In this document: one piece after another, positions 20,601-32,571 of the stretch
Position numbering within the stretch: position 1 is the stretch's first letter
Layout: the number at the start of each line of letters is the position of its first letter
Source of the DNA: Antedon mediterranea
Lineage: Eukaryota > Echinodermata > Crinoidea > Comatulida > Antedonidae
Reading direction: 5' to 3'
DNA length: 64,000 nucleotides
Assembly (NCBI RefSeq): GCF_964355755.1
Contig: NC_092677.1
Coordinates: 933,001-997,000, forward strand
The notes under the pieces: generated by a model
What the model saw: the letters and a program-made list of their open reading frames with translations, nothing else
What the model was told of the DNA's origin: nothing
The model's database searches: none
Made by a program: the position numbers and the translations under genes

Positions 20601-21359
20601 TTAATCAGATTTAGGGTAGCCATTTTTTCCATTTTTTATAATGCATAAATAAAATACTGCGTGCAAAAAAACGATGCGCGATGACTGTTTCAATCCATAT
20701 TTTTCAATTTAAAAAATAAAAGTTCAAAGAAAATTTAGAAAAATAGAGTTGGAGGTCCCGGAAATTGGACTTATTATACCTCAAAACATGAAAAAAAATA
20801 TATAAGTCCCTATCATGGGTTGTGACTGAGCTAAGAAATGTTAGATAGAGATGTTAGGTCCCGGAAAATGTACTTCTTGTTCTTCGAAATATGACCAGCT
20901 TTATTGTTGGGGCTGAGCTAAGAAAATGTTTAAAACTAGAGCTGCAGGTCTTCAAAAAATTGCATTTTATACTTTGGAAACATCAGGCCTAGAGGCTTAA
21001 AAAACGCAAGCGTAGACCTTTTTCAGTCGGGGAAAAAGGTTTATTCCTCTCAGGTGTATGCATGCGTACCATCTGGACTTCCGAGTGGTGAGAAATTCAT
21101 GACATACAGGATATTGAAAATGTAATAACTATAGCTATAATGTTGGCTAAGCGAAAATGGCATGTTTTTTTGTTTAGTAATGGATGAAAAATTTATTTTA
21201 GATGCCCCACGGTACAGAAGGTTACTTGTAAATTAAAAAATTGGTGAACAAACGAACAATTAACATAATTCGTTTTTGCTGTAGTGTAGCGTACGTCGAC
21301 GCAGTACACGACGTAACCGTCGGTAAACTTCGCCTGGAAAATAACACATTACACATTTT

Positions 21360-21872
21360 GGTTCCTGGATGAAACTTGATATCACGCGTCTCGACCCAAC
21401 GTTGAACGATTCGTACAAAGGGATACCGCCAGACAAGTGCGTACCTAGCTATTGTTTAGTAGTAAGTTAGATCGCTGGCAATAATGAATGCATAATAAAT
21501 AAAGTGCATAATATCACTCTGACGTACTCTCACGGTCAATGAAACGTCGCGGTTTTCTAGGCGCTGAAGCTAGCTACGAAGTGAACGCGAACGCTTTTTA
21601 CTGTATATTATATTCCCCGACAAAAAGTACACGTGTTCCCTTCGGTAACCGTCGGATGAAACTTGATATCACGCGTCTCGACCCAACGTTGAACGATTCG
21701 TACAAAGGGATACCGCCAGACAAGTGCGTACCTAGCTAATGTTTAGTAGTAAGTTAGATCGCTGGCAATAATGAATGCATAAAAGTGCATATTAGCCCTC
21801 TGACGTACTCTCACGGTCAATGGAACGTCGTGGTTTTCTAGGCGCTGAAGCTATATGAAGTGAACGCGAACG
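21360..21872. repeat. ~287-bp tandem repeat, 1.8 copies, inside the hAT-like element
   Basis: GATGAAACTTGATATCACGC through CTTTTCTAGGCGCTGAAGC-like DNA begins at about 21368 and again at about 21655. The second copy lacks part of the end and a short AATAAATAA segment. Confidence 0.85.
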
Positions 21873-22316
21873 GGGCTAGGCTCCCCGACGACGCTGTCTG
21901 AGTTGGCCTTCCCTTGTTTAGGCGCCGTATTCGATAGTGTCTGTATTTCCAGACACGTCTTTACCGCCGGTTAAGTTGTCTGTATTTCTCCAGCAAACAC
22001 TTTACCGCGTACCGCGTACATGAAGCGCTAAGATATTGCTTGTCGTCACATGATCGACTGCGCATGTTTTACATCGAGTTTGTAGTCAGTTCAGATTCCG
22101 TAATTTAATTACCGGTATTTTTTCATTTTATATTAGCATATTTTTGTTTGTATACCATTGATAATGTAAATTTTGTATATATATAATGATATTGTCTTTA
22201 GTTAAACAAGACAAGAAAAAATACCAACCGAGGAAATAGTGGACCTTTTGGGACTTGGGGGGGGGGGGTGCGTCTGCACCCAACGCACCCCCCCCCCTGG
22301 ATACGGGCCTGATGCA

Positions 22317-23150
22317 GTTCAATGAAAACTTAAACCATTCACCTAGTATCTACACCATCCAATACAATGTGTGACCATCTACCACTAGCCCAAACGACAA
22401 TACGCCGAACAAACTACCCATAACACAAACCATCTAAAGAATGTTGAGCCCAGGCAGCAATAATTGAATTAATCTAACGTTAATACAAGTATATATTAGC
22501 CAACTCATTTATCAACATTTCATGTAGTTCATGAACATTTCAAACAAAGCATCTTAGTTATAGTTCATCGAATTCTAATTCTAATACATTGCCTGTTTTA
22601 TACACCGTTCGTCTGTTCAACAGTTTAAACAACTGTTTTGCACACGATACGCCCGTTCGTGAGTTCAAACATTCAGTACCGAACACCTCCCCCCCCCCAA
22701 TATAAAATCGGCGCCAACAGTTACAATTTAACAATAAAAAAAAAACTACCGTTTTAAAACTTGTCGAGTGGAATATCTACACTTTACATGCGTAAATGCG
22801 AATGATGTACAAAACTGATGTATGGAAAGTATGAAAATTAAAAAATAGTATATCAATTGATATATACGTAAACGGAGCCAAAAGCTAACGTTTGAAAAGT
22901 TGTCGAATGAAATGTTATCACATGAAATCACGAACAAGCGAACGGTGTGTAATACTGGCCAATCGAAAGTAGGTGATTGAAATGCAACCACTTTAACTCA
23001 AGAAAATACGTTCGGTGCGAAAAATCGCCGTTTGGGAAGTCGATGCTTCAAATATCATGGTTTGAAATCACGAACAAGCGAACGGTGTGTAATACTGGCC
23101 AATCAAAAGTAAGTGATTGAAATGCAACCACTTTAATAGTAGAGCAGTTA
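22317..23150. repeat. FB2 left arm, unique and locally duplicated parts
   Basis: 22317-22670 matches 26750-27110 in reverse. 22900-23110 holds two direct copies of a ~140-bp segment with GAACAAGCGAACGGTGTGTA and ACTTTAA. A version of the segment starting AACTCAAGAAAATACGTTCG (22995) also occurs at 26680. No gene seen. Confidence 0.7.
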
Positions 23151-23640
23151 ATGACATGAGCTGTGCATTTTATTACCAAAGCATGAAACTTGGCACAAAG
23201 TTTCTTTGATGTATATAGATTCAAAATATCGGAAGGTGCCAAGTGTCCAACGTCCGGTATGGCGGCCATCTTGATTTCAAAATGGCCACCATAAAAACAA
23301 AAAATGTTCATATCTTGGCAACTATACACATTAGAGACTTAATTCTGGTCTCAAATTGTTCACAAACTATATATTTCTATTTGCTCTAATGAAAAGTTTC
23401 GTCCAAAAATGACCGGAAATGACGTTTCTTACAGTTTGACCTTTGACCTCGTATTTGTATATCTCTGTAACTACTGGTCATTTTCAATCGATTTTGGTGT
23501 CATTTGTTCAGAATAAATACATTTATATTTGTAGTAATGAAACATTTTCACATAAAATGACCGGAAATACAATTTATAACCTTTGACATTAATTTATTGA
23601 TTTTTAATTATGTGAATATACTGTAGGTGGTTTTTGTTGG
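23150..23640 (-). repeat. DR1-bearing repeat family, FB2 left inner arm
   Basis: Degenerate ~150-bp units contain TATCTCNGTAACTACTGRTC, AATGACCGGAAATGACG-like DNA and TTTGACCTTTGACCTC. A perfect DR1 (TGACCT-T-TGACCT) lies at 23437-23449. The same family is at 26.19-26.66, 41.40-41.64, 59.83-60.66 and 61.57-62.40 kb. Confidence 0.75.
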
Positions 23641-24064
23641 TCTAAAGTGCACCTAATTTTGAACTTTAACCTGATAGGCGTAATTATATTAAATGATTAA
23701 TGGACTTAAATTGTATATAGTACATAAAATTGGTAAACATTGTGCTTGGTGGTACCATTAGTTCAATGATGTTGGCACCTTCTGATTCGCTAAAAGTTTT
23801 AATAGTTTGACAGAGGAAATAACATACATGTTATTGAATACCGTAAAACCTCGAAAAGGTGATAGTATGAGCTTCTTTTCGAGACAGACTGTATTTGATT
23901 GTCAAATGAATATAGTATGATGATCGTGTTTATATCAATATATTATTAATGACCTTACAAAGAACCCTTTCTATTTCAACAATTAAGCCATAGTTATTCT
24001 ACAATTTATTGTTTTCCAAGTGGTAGGCCTATTTTGATTGCATCTTATTTTTGTATGCTTCCTC

Positions 24065-25715
24065 GTTTAATATGGTCCTAACCCTCCTTTGTCTGTAGAT
24101 GATCTTATACCCCATTCTTTGTCTGTGGATGGTCTTTACCCGCTTCTGTGTCTGTTGATGGTATTATTACACCCCTTTCTTTATGTGTTTATGGTCTTAC
24201 ACCCATTTCTTTGTCTGTAGATGGTCTTACACCCCTTCTTTGTCTGTGGATGGTCTTATACCCCCTTCTGTGTCTGTTGATGGTATTATTACACCCCTTT
24301 CTTTATGTGTGGATGGTCTTACACCCATTTCTTTGTCTGTAGATGGTATTACACCTCTTTCTTTGTCTGTTGATGGTATTAAACCCCTTTCTTTGTGTGT
24401 GGATGGTCTATACCCCTGTCTTTGTCTGTAGATGGTCTTATAATCCCTTCTTTGTATGTGGATGGTCTTACTTACACCCCTTCTTTGTCTGTGGGTGGTC
24501 TTACATCCCCTTCTTTGTCTGTGGATGGTCCGATGGTCCTACACCTCCTTTTTTGTCTGTGAATGGTCTTATACCCCTTCTTTGTCTGTAAGTGGTCCTA
24601 TACCCCTTTCTTTGTCAGTGGACGGTTCTACACCCCCTTCTTTGTCTGTGGATGGTCTTACACCCCTTTCTTTTTCTGTGGACGGTCTTATACCCCCTAG
24701 GCTGTGCCTGTGGGTGATCTTATACCCCCTTCTTTGTCTGTTGATGGTATTACACCCCTTTCTTTGTCCGTTGATGGTATTACACCCCTTTTTTGTATGT
24801 GGATGGTCTTATACACCCCTTTCTTTGTGTATGGCTGGTCTTGCACTCCTTTAATTTGTCTGTAAGTGGTCCTATACCCCTCTCTTTGTCAGTGGTGGAT
24901 GGTCTTACACCCCCTTCTTTGTCTGTGGACGGTTCTACACCCCCTTCTTTGTCTGTGGATGGTCTTACACCCCTTTCTTTTTCTGTGGACGGTTTTATAC
25001 CCCTTCTGTGCCTGTGGGTGATCTTATACCCCCTTCTTTGTCTGTTGATGGTATTACACCCCTTTTTTGTATGTGGATGGTCTTATACACCCCTTTTTGT
25101 ATGGATGGTCTTGCACTCCTTTAATTTGTCTGTGGATGGTCTTATTTCTTTGTCTGTGGATGGTCTTATACCCCCTTCTTTGTCTGTGGATGGTCTTATA
25201 TCCCCTTCTTTGTCTGTGGATGGTCTTCTCCCCTTCTTTGTCTGTGGATGGTCCTACACCCCCTTCTTTGTCTGTGGATGGTCCTACACCCCTTATTTGT
25301 CTGGGGATGGTCTTATACCCTCTTCTTTGTCTGTAAGTGGTCCTATACCCCTTTCTTTGTCAGTGGATGGTCTTGCACCCCCTTCTTTGTCTGTGGACGG
25401 TCCTACGCCCCCTTCTTTGTCTATGGATGGTCCTATACCCCTTTTTTGTCAGTGGATGGTCTTATACCCCCTTCTTTGTCTGTGGACGGTCCTACATCCC
25501 CTTCTTTGTCTTTAGATGGCCTTACACCCCTTTCTTTGTCTGTGGATGGTCTTATATCTCCTTCTTTGTGTGTGGATGGTCTTACACCCCCTTCTTTGTC
25601 TGTGGATGGTCTTACACCCCCTTTTTTGTCTGTGGATGGTTTTATACCCTCTTCTTTGTATGTTTCTTTGTCTGTGGATGGTCTTACACCCCCTTCTTTG
25701 TCTGGACCCACTACT
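24065..25715. repeat. 1.65-kb minisatellite, 29-31-bp unit CTTTGTCTGTGGATGGTCTTACACCCC
   Basis: More than fifty copies of a CT-rich unit with few indels sit at the centre of FB2. Because the unit is often 30 bp and lacks stops, all three forward frames and the reverse frames look open (up to 240 aa of SLSVDGLTPP-like repeats). None has a credible start, splice context or stop, so I treat the array as noncoding. Confidence 0.93.
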
Positions 25716-25729
25716 TTGATTGATTAAAT

Positions 25730-26190
25730 TAGACATTGTTTCTTGTATGATTAGGAAACCAAGACCTTTAAAGTGAAAGTCCACAGGTGGATGCCTAAAC
25801 AGGTCTTGTACAGAACAGTATATTGTAGGTCCATGTCACTAATTTGAGGATTACTTGAATAATTATATTGAGATGTCTTTTACGAATTGATTTAGTTCGG
25901 ATTTTGCTAAAAAATCAATGACTAGAGAAAATCGAGGAAAAGGATTCAGATGAAAGGTTTACAGCAAAGGCCCATTACCATAAAAACGGAGTACATTTTT
26001 TAGATGCAACGAAAAAACGATTGACACATCACAGTTTAGCAAACATGTCGGCATAGATGAGCTCAGTGATCTGTCATACTTTATGCCTATCCTATCACAT
26101 CAAAAGTTAAAAATTCAGAATAATAATTCCGTGTCATTTATTTCGGTAAAAAAATTAGGTGCATTTATACCAATTTAACCACATACAGTA
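25730..26190. other. Single-copy-looking DNA between minisatellite and right inner arm of FB2
   Basis: No open frame of note, no repeat recognised within this window, and no structured RNA seen. Confidence 0.4.
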
Positions 26191-26660
26191 TGTTCACATA
26201 ATTATATATGTATTGTCAAAGGTTATAAATTGTATTTCCAGTCATTTTATGTGAAAATGTTTCATTACTATAAATATAAATGTCTTTATTTTGAACAAAA
26301 TGACACCAAAATCGATTGAAAATGATCAGTAGTTACTGAGATATACAGATAAGAGGTCAAAGGTCAAACTGGAAGAAACGTCATTTCCGGTCATTTTTGG
26401 ACGAAACTTTTCATTAGAGCAAATAGAAATATGTGGTTTGTGAACAATTTAACACCAGAATCAAGTCTCTACTGTTTATAGTTGCCAAGATATGAACACT
26501 TTTTGTTTTTATGGTGGCCATTTTGAAATCAAGATGGCCGCCATACCGGACGTTGGACACTTGGCACCCCCCGATATTTTGAATCTATATACATCAAAGA
26601 AACTCTGTGGAAAGTTTCATGTTTTGGTAATAAAGTGCACAACTTGGCTATTTTTATGGC
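26190..26660 (+). repeat. DR1-bearing repeat family, FB2 right inner arm
   Basis: Reverse-complement partner of 23150-23640. It contains a perfect AGGTCA-A-AGGTCA at 26354-26366 and the CATTTCCGGTCATTTTTGG phrase. Confidence 0.75.
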
Positions 26661-27203
26661 GTTAACTGCTCTACTATAACTCAAGAAAATACGTTCGGTG
26701 CGAAAAATCGCTGTTTGGAAAGTCGATGCTTCAAATATCATGGTTTGAACTCACGGCGAACGGGCGTATCGTGTGCAAAACAGTTGTTTAAACTGTTGAA
26801 CAGACAGACGAACGGTGTATAAAACAGGCAATGTATTAGAATTAGAATTCGATGAACTATAATTAAGATGCTTTGTTTGAAATGTTCATGAACAACATGA
26901 AATGTTGATAAATGAGTTGGCTAATATATACTTGTATTAACGTTAGATTAATTCAATTATTGCTGCCTGGGCTCAACATTCTTTAGATGGTTTGTGTTAT
27001 GGGTAGTTTGTTCGGCGTACTGTCGTTTGGGCTAGTGGTAGATGGTCACACATTGTATTGGATGGTGTAGATACTAGGTGAATGGTTTAAGTTTTCATTG
27101 AACTGCATGAGATAATATTGGATGGTTTGAATTTTGTACGAATTAATTATTGGTGGATGGTATGTATTATGTATTTTTGGTGGGTTTGGCTTTCCATAAT
27201 AAA

Positions 27204-27944
27204 TGTCACTACTGTTTAGTATTAATACATTTTGGATTAGAACATTTTTACCAGAAAGGTAGAAAAAACATAAAACCTTTGAGAATTCTCAACCAGCCAG
27301 AATGGTATAGATAATATAGCTCAGATAATAGGATAGCACAAACGAAAATGGTGTTTTCTTTGCTTAACCCACAAACAACATCAAACTTCTAATTGTTTAT
27401 TTTTATTATACAAAGATCAAAATTAATGTGATGTTTTCATACTGTTGTTGGATCTTTTTAATTGTCAACACATTTATTTTTGGCGTGACATCGACCGTGT
27501 GTAAATAACATTGATAGTATATGGGGTAACGTACCGTAAGGGCCCCATGGATATTTTTCTTTGATATACCTTAGCAATAATTAACTCACAGGCTTATAAT
27601 TAATATTAATTAATATTATCATAACATTACATAAGTATGGCCTAAAAGCCTCTATTATTTCATTAATGGTGAATGAACGAAACATTTTGAAGGTTATAAC
27701 AATGATTAGGCCTATAATTCCTCTCGTTGATAATATCCAGTTTAGTCTTGAGTTCATCTCGACTCAAAACTAAACTAAACATGGAAATGTCATTGACTCG
27801 GTTGCTTTGAAGGTCTAAAACAATATCGGAATTATCTATAGGCTCTCTCACGTATACCTTTAACAATTTTGCGTTTATTATAATATTGCTCTACTTATAC
27901 TATTGTAATATTGTTTGGACTAATAATTACAAGGCATCTATAGA
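27204..27944. other. Unassigned AT-rich DNA
   Basis: No supported gene, repeat or RNA. The minus-strand frame at 27663-27866 (67 aa) has no recognisable features. Confidence 0.4.
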
Positions 27945-28560
27945 AATACTTATTATTTTACAAAAAAAGGCCATTATATACGGGCTTTGTTCACATCGTC
28001 TTTCTCATACTTCCCTGTTTTTTCCGAACACCAGTTTCTAAAATTAGTTGATATCAATCTATTTCAACGAATGTCTTTTATTTATGACTCTTTAATAGCT
28101 GTTTCTCCCTTATCTCATCTTTTTAAATTTAATCACGAGTACATAATTATAATACTCGTATTGCCCAAGAACTTAATTCACCCAAACCAAGACTTACTGC
28201 CTTCAAAAATTCAATCAGATATACTGGTCCCATGAATTGAAATAAAACCCCTTTACAAATCAAACATTTGGCCCAAATTTTTTATTTAATAAAAAACTTT
28301 CTCTCCTTGTCTCTAAATATTAATGTTTCCCCCCTGGTGGTGTGTGTGTGTACTGTATATGGATGTCTTGTTGTACTCGTGCTTGTTTTGTACCTTTGTG
28401 TTTGTGTTCTGTCTTCATTTATTGTCATATTATATTTTTCCCCTGTACGTATTACTCTTCCACATCACAGGCTTGCCTTTCGTGGAGTGCCATCTTTCTT
28501 TTTATATTTTGTTGTATTATTATAAGGTTTATTTGTTGTTAATAAATAAGAAAAAAAAAA
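27945..28560 (+). pseudogene. 5'-truncated non-LTR retrotransposon, C-terminal reverse-transcriptase remnant and 3' end
   Basis: Broken frames carry the region after the LINE reverse transcriptase: LQKKAI at about 27958, a YDSLI/FKFNH segment and the HNYNTR-type motif at about 28142, followed by an in-frame stop within PMN*NK at about 28230. Frame changes occur between these pieces. The 3' part is T-rich noncoding DNA ending in an AATAAATAAG then A-rich tail at 28535-28570, as in a 5'-truncated LINE insertion. The clade is not determined. Confidence 0.7.
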
Positions 28561-28570
28561 GAAGAAAAAA

Positions 28571-29745
28571 GTGTAATAATTTTATGAAATATAAAATATA
28601 AGAGTAAATGATTTGTTTTTTTGTTGTTGTTCAAATATATATTTGAAATTTAATACTACCTACCTTATATAAGTACCTTATTAATTTATATTATTGTAAT
28701 TGTTTATACAAGAAAGAAAATAAATGTTTACGTTGAAGTTGAACTTGATAGTTTTTTTCAATAACAAATCAGTGAACAATTGATGTAATTGATTAATAAG
28801 CTAACTATAGAAGGAAAACTGAATCCAAATCCCCATCCTCGAAACAATTTATTTAAATACCCGATAGCCCCTACGTACAGTATATTAAATAGAGAATTTT
28901 CTTTTTTCTTTTTCTTTCATTTATTTGGCATCTCAATAAATAACATTAAAAATACATCAATAATATATATAATTCATACTATATCTTACACTAAATGTGT
29001 ACTAAGCCTACTGATTCTTAAACAAACAAAATTGATAATAAATCATTATTTCTTAAATTAATAAATAGAATATCAATTTAAAAAAAATCATTTAAAATAC
29101 GAAAGAACAATAATTAAAACTGTTATGCAAAAACTCGAGCTGCGTTTTGTTTAAGAAATATTTCTTGTTAATCCTTACACTCCTCTGACGTTCACAACAA
29201 GCGTATGATATGTATTTTGCAATATGAACAATTTCATAAAAAAAACTTTAATTGATTTTTAGAAGTTAGAGACTAGAAATAAAAAAAAAATTGTATTTTG
29301 ACTTATCATACTATAGAGGGGGTATAACAACTTTTTTAAAACACCTATTTCCTTGTCGACTAATAGTCAGTAGACTGTATAATATTAGACTTAAAGGCCT
29401 ACTGTGCATGATATTATGTGGTTCGCACATGTGTACTTCTCATGTGTACTTCTCAATCCATTAAACGTACATTAGTGATCAAAATGTTAAACGGAAACCA
29501 AGGATTTATTGCTTTAATTGGTTTAACTTCAACAGGTAGGTCTTGCTTAATCTTCCAATCATAATAGTTTATTGGGATTTTTATGGAATTAAACATGTTT
29601 TACTAGTTCAATCAATAAGCGGTCATTTTGCCCAACTAAGTTGACCAATCACAATTTTGACCAATCACAGTTTTACGTTCGTTGCGTCGGTCCTTGCCAA
29701 CCTAACCATAAATCATGGTTAGAAACTTTTCGATTTAGTAAATAA
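28571..29745. other. Unassigned AT-rich DNA
   Basis: No frame, repeat or RNA that I can support. The plus-strand frame at 28789-29061 is AT-driven. Confidence 0.4.
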
Positions 29746-29749
29746 ACTT

Positions 29750-32245
29750 TACATCGCTCCAAATCATCAGTCCTTCCTTCGTCTGTCAGATGAAGCTCTT
29801 GCTGAAATATTTTCTTTGTTTTTTATAAATAAAATTAAATCAATTCTTGATTCACTAGAAAATGAAAATACTGCAGAAGTTACAACTGCTTCTGATAAAT
29901 GTACTATATCTTATGATTTAACTAGGTCCATACAGTTTTCTCAGTTCGAACCTGCAAGCGAGGAGGAAATTTTAAATATTGTCAAAAATTTTCCCTCAAA
30001 ATCGTGTGCACTTGACCCGGTACCAACTTCACTGATAAAGAAATGTACTTCTGCATTTATTCCATTAATCACACATATTGTAAATATGTTTCTTGAAAGT
30101 GGTTCTTTCCCAGAGTCTCTTAAAGTCACTCATGTTCGACCCACATTGAAAAAAATAGGTCTAGATCCCGAGATCCTGAAAAACTACAGACCTATCTCGA
30201 ATATTAGTTTTTTTAGGAAAAATAATTGAGAAGGTTGTTTCTAAACGGATTTTGTCGCATGTACAAAACCATAACCTACTTGATCCGTATCAATCTGCCT
30301 ACAAAGTGCATCATAGTACTGGAACGGCATTACTTCGTGTAATTAACGATATCCTACGTGCGATGGATGATGGAAAGTTAACTGCTCTAGTATAATTATA
30401 TTTAAGTGCAGCATTTGATACGGTTGACCATTCTGTGTTGTTAAATAGACTCAGTACTTATATTGGTATTGAAGGAAATGCACTTGATTGGTGTCGGTCA
30501 TATTTGGAAAAACGACCTCAACACGTATGTATTGGTGATGCTATCTCAAAAGCTTCTTTTTAAAATTTTCGGTACCACAAGGATCTGTTCTTGGGCCGCA
30601 ATGGTTCACAATTTATTTACATCCGATACGGGATATCATTAGTAAATATGATCTGTACTATCATGTTTACGCTGATGATACTCAGCTTTATATTTCTTTT
30701 AAACCTACAATGACACACAGTGACATTTCTTTGGAATTGCTCTAACATTGTATCTATGAATTGATGAAAAACAACTTTCTTAAATTAAACGATGAAAAAA
30801 CAGAATATATTCTCTTTGGATCAAAGCAGCAGTTAAAACAAGGCCATATAGATGGCTGCAGTCGCGTGCTCATTAGTGTTTACCGACCGACCGACCAACC
30901 TACCAACTGACCGAAATTACTTGTTTAAACATGTTTAAAAATGTTGAAATGTTTAAAAACATTTATATTTTTTTAATTTACACGTGCGTAGCCTGTCACT
31001 TTTGACGTGCTCGTATAACGTAATTTCAAGTTAAAAAGTAAGTCAAGAAAACAGAAATCGGGCAAAAAGAGTGCGCAATAACATTTTAACGCACTCATGG
31101 CAATTTTGTAAACGTTTAAAATTGCCTGAAACGTACTCTTATTTCATCGAAAATAAATTTTGAAAATTTTAAGCGCGCGTACGCATGCGTTACATGCGCT
31201 ACGCACGTAATTGTATTGCCATATGATGATTTATGCCCGAAATTTATGAGTACCAAATTTTATTTAATTGTGATTCATGGTTGTGAAGATATGATTACAA
31301 ACGTGATTTCGTTAAATCGTGCGTACACCGAGTAATTTTTTATTGCGCACCGTGAAAACATAACCACATCGATTCCTGGTTATAAGGAATATCTACTGTG
31401 AAAAATTGACTTAGCTAGATTAAACTGATATCAAGATAAGGTCAGAAAGCGATAAAACGCATAGTGATACCGGACCGACAGACAGACCGACAGACAGACC
31501 GACCGACCGACATAGTGAACTATATAGTCGCGTCCACACGACTAAAAACTGACACCAAGTTTTATTTACATTGGTGAAACCCAAATAGACCCGGCTAGGC
31601 AGGTTAGAAATCTTGGGGTTGAAATGGATGCGGGTATGACTATGATTCCTCATATCTCAAAAACTATTTCTACGTCGTCTTTTCACTTACGAAACATCCG
31701 AAGGATTCGCAAGTTTATTAATGAGGCAGCAGCTAAACAACTTGTTCATGCTTTTGTCACTTCACGACTGGATATGGGAAACTCATTGGTACATGGGCTA
31801 CCACAAAAACAACTCCACAGGCTTCAGCTGATCCAAAATACAGCGGCACGAGTTTTTAAAAAATTACCAAGATTATGGACACATGGCTTCCTGTTAGGTA
31901 CCGCATTGTTTTTAAAATATTACTCGTTGTTTTTAAGTCTATAAATGGCATGGCTCTTGAATATTATTTCTGACATGCTGAGGCTGTAGGCCTATGTTTA
32001 CGAACGTAATATGCGTTCTAGTGATACGCTGCTTCTACATCAGCCAAGTCTCACCACTCATAGGGAAATAGAGCGTTAGTGCTCCTGTATGGAATGCTCT
32101 ATCGAGCTCTATAAGATTTTGCAAAACAGTTGATACGTTAAAAAAATTATTAAAAACACATTTATTCATTAAGGCATATGGAAATCATGAGGTATAGTTT
32201 TTCCTGGCCATCATTATCTTTGGGGTGCCTCTGTCTTGGTTGTTG
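29750..32245 (+). pseudogene. Decayed non-LTR retrotransposon reverse-transcriptase gene
   Basis: Reverse-transcriptase blocks are recognisable in order. First is LDPVPTSLIKK with NYRPISNIS (29.8-30.2 kb, best frame 29816-30229), then HHSTGTALLRVINDI at 30.3 kb, AFDTVDHSVLLNRL at 30.42 kb and the catalytic YADDTQLY at about 30671. After a 0.7-kb insertion come RNLGVEMDAGMT, AFVTSRLDMGNSL and QLIQNTAARVFKKL (31.6-31.9 kb). Several frameshifts and stops (for example TAA at about 30391) show it is dead. The motif set fits the CR1/L2/Jockey side of LINEs. A gypsy element interrupts it at 32250, and the remaining 3' part resumes at 42919. Confidence 0.85.
30845..31552. mobile_element. 0.7-kb CG-rich repeat inserted in the LINE reverse transcriptase
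   Basis: It separates two contiguous reverse-transcriptase segments, so it is a true insertion. The interior CGTGCGTAGCCTGTCACTTT...ACGTGCTCGTATAACG is shared with the repeats at 12.68 and 14.25 kb. CCGACCGACC tracts lie near both ends, and AGTCGCGT occurs at both ends in direct orientation. The right end folds (AGTCGCGT / ACACGACT, one mismatch) and is followed by AAAA. No coding sequence. Confidence 0.7.
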
Positions 32246-32250
32246 TCTCT

Positions 32251-32395
32251 TGTTATATATTGTGCTCTGGGAATGAATGATTACACTAAGTATTTCACTA
32301 AGAAATCAGACCATGTGCTAATGTTCAGCCATCTTGTAGAACTCCTTTATTAGTCTCCAATCCAGTCGTTAAATTGCTAATATGAATATATTACA
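32251..32395 (-). repeat. 3' LTR of the gypsy element (145 bp)
   Basis: Starts TGTTATATATTGTGCTCTGG and ends ATATTACA on the plus strand. It is essentially identical to the other LTR once the MITE is removed, which indicates a fairly recent insertion. It contains the uninterrupted TTTATTAGTCTCC site that the MITE disrupts in the other LTR. Confidence 0.95.
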
Positions 32396-32410
32396 TTACT
32401 TCCTTCTTTT
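32396..32410 (-). promoter_or_regulatory. Polypurine tract
   Basis: AAAAGAAGGAAGTAA on the minus strand directly abuts the 3' LTR, the expected place for plus-strand priming. Confidence 0.8.
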
Positions 32411-32571
32411 AAAATTGAGTCAAGTGATACAGGTATTGGTTTTGTAAAATACAGTATTAATTATAGTATGGCTATCTAATATAACATTCTAAAACTAAGT
32501 AACAATAAACATAATGCATATAACAAAAACAAGATCTTCTATATTTAAATTAACTATATAATGATTACATC

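Larger units (their letters stand above)
20196..22311. mobile_element. 2.1-kb DNA transposon (hAT-like) inserted in the FB2 left arm
   Basis: Ends CAGGCCCGTAT and ATACGGGCCTG are inverted repeats flanked by the 5-bp duplication ATGCA (20191-20195 and 22312-22316). The reverse-complement arm of FB2 at about 27110 holds the uninterrupted site with a single ATGCA, so the insertion is directly demonstrated. No transposase frame exists. CAGG-type ends and a 5-bp duplication fit a non-autonomous hAT-5-like element, but that class is inference. Confidence 0.8.
20100..27199. mobile_element. Foldback element FB2 (~5 kb plus a 2.1-kb insertion)
   Basis: Terminal inverted repeats TTATGGAAAGCC and GGCTTTCCATAA are bounded by TAAA on both sides (20096-20099 and 27200-27203). 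The outer arm sequence, including CACCAATAATTAATTCGTAC and ACTAGCCCAAACGACA, at 20.1-20.2 plus 22.3-22.67 kb is repeated in reverse at 26.75-27.2 kb. Inner arms at 23.15-23.64 and 26.19-26.66 kb are also inverted copies. The left side additionally holds a local duplication of CGAACAAGCGAACGGTGTGT (about 22930 and 23073). The centre is a minisatellite. No transposase is seen. Confidence 0.75.

Noticed and set aside
20029-20632. Open frames over the GC-rich repeat pair at 20.2-20.6 kb
   Set aside because: Composition-driven; the two repeat copies do not keep the same frame, and the hairpin structure rather than protein is conserved.
24148-25784. Several long open frames (up to 240 aa, both strands) with SLSVDGLTPP-like repeats
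   Set aside because: They arise from a 30-bp minisatellite without stop codons, are open in multiple frames at once and have no credible start, stop or splice context.
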